Part shown: positions 17,658 to 18,202 of the stretch, in pieces
How positions within the stretch are numbered: position 1 is the stretch's first letter
Layout: each line of letters starts with the position of its first letter
From: Micractinium sp. NFX-FRZ
Lineage: Eukaryota > Chlorophyta > Trebouxiophyceae > Chlorellales > Chlorellaceae
Length of the DNA: 18,202 bases
Direction: 5' to 3'
Assembly: GCA_029339195.1 (NCBI GenBank)
Contig: JAPTJF010000722.1
Span: forward strand, 1-18,202
Program-made: the position numbers and the translations under genes
Notes under the pieces: model-generated
Told to the model about the DNA's origin: nothing
Seen by the model: the letters and a program-made list of their open reading frames with translations, nothing else
Databases searched by the model: none

Positions 17658-17897
17658 CCAAGTGAAGTGCCAAGCAAGCCAAGGGAAGCGGGGGAGCAAA
17701 CGGGCAAAGCCATAACAAGCACGGCAGTTAAGTACACCTCAACGGACATTTTATGCTTACAAAAAGCGAAACTATCAGGGATTCGAAACTGTGTCTCTCG
17801 CTTAGGTATCATCATTAATCAACTGTGGTAATGCTATCAGAAGCATATTTGGTTCACAAGACGCAAGAGTGTAGAATTCTAACGTATATATATTTGA

Positions 17898-18202
17898 ACA
17901 CTAGTTGAAGCGTGCCGGCAGGGGCGCCCCCCTGCAGCTCTGGCTGATGCGCACCCCTGCTGGCACCCATACCGGTGTGTGGGATGCGGTCTGCCTGGCC
18001 GTATGCGCCGTATGTGGGAGGGCCTGCAAGCCCTGCCGCCAGTGCAGCAAGTGAACGAGCTGCAGCCCCCGCGCCTGGTGTTGCAAGGTGCCGCTGTGGG
18101 GCAACCCCCTGCTGCGGCTGCCAGATGGCAGCTGCCTTGGGAGAATCAGCACAAGGAGGTGTACTGGCGTCTCGCGCTCAATGCCCTCCCCCTCGCCGCC
18201 CG
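17898..18202 (+). CDS. Open frame running off the window, unknown, possibly mobile-element derived (partial)
   Basis: The frame is open from just after a TGA at 17895-17897 to the window end (about 101 codons) and includes MRRMWEGLQALPPVQQVNEL, RWQLPWENQ and HKEVYWRLALNALPL. Codon use is G/C-ending, as in real genes here. There is no ATG until about 60 bp into the frame's coding-like part, and an AG acceptor at about 17938 could make it an internal exon. The HKEVYWRL.L.ALP pattern recalls, from memory only, a segment near the C-terminus of chlorophyte retroelement proteins. This is unverified. Confidence 0.35.

Larger units (their letters stand above)
17024..17897. other. Intergenic region upstream of the unknown secreted-protein gene
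   Basis: No gene is supported. It should contain the minus-strand promoter of the secreted-protein gene, although no clear TATA box was found within 150 bp of its start. It holds GCTAC-rich sequence at 17222-17275, an 18-bp palindrome at 17273-17290, a CTG tract at about 17387-17420, and a long direct repeat. From about 17690 to 17900 it is notably AT-rich for this window, ending in a TATATATATTT stretch at 17885-17895. Confidence 0.45.

Noticed and set aside
17760..17800. GATTCGAAAC resembling a tRNA T-loop
   Set aside because: No acceptor stem, D-arm or anticodon arm can be formed around it, and the flanking bases do not pair.

Overview
The window reads as nuclear DNA of a green alga (chlorophyte). 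It is GC-rich, with strongly G/C-biased third codon positions. Genes are broken into many small exons by introns with TGCAG-type acceptors, TGTAA polyadenylation signals occur, and introns are full of TGC, CTGCC and CA tracts. This assignment is inferred from style; no species marker was recognised. All gene models below were built by hand by matching intron phases, and each adds up to an uninterrupted reading frame.

Layout. 1-948: upstream region with a TATA box near 730. 949-4723 (+): seven-exon gene for a tail-anchored heme oxygenase-family protein of 264 residues. It keeps the proximal histidine but has glycine where the catalytic distal aspartate should be. Its introns carry decayed copies of neighbouring exon edges, including two tandem 108/109-bp copies of exon 4. 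4724-5940: 3' UTR and intergenic space. 5941-13862 (+): 22-exon gene for a 642-residue secreted, heavily sequon-bearing class 3 lipase-like protein. It appears to have two lipase folds: an N-terminal one without nucleophile and a C-terminal one with a GFSLG nucleophile elbow. Intron 16 contains a compact hammerhead ribozyme in sense orientation. 13863-15144: intergenic. 15145-17023 (-): four-exon gene for a 215-residue secreted protein of unknown family, convergent with the lipase gene. 17024-17897: intergenic, with a 131-bp-period direct repeat and an 18-bp palindrome. 17898-18202 (+): open frame running off the window, possibly part of a mobile-element or host gene.

The three genes share no obvious pathway. 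The lipase and the unknown protein both enter the secretory route, and the heme oxygenase-like protein should be anchored in a membrane by its C-terminus facing the cytosol.

Most notable: the intronic hammerhead ribozyme (11712-11760) with a possible collapsed second copy nearby; the Asp-to-Gly change in the heme oxygenase; the exon-edge echoes in its introns; three GC-AG introns out of 30; and the pseudo-lipase/lipase tandem.
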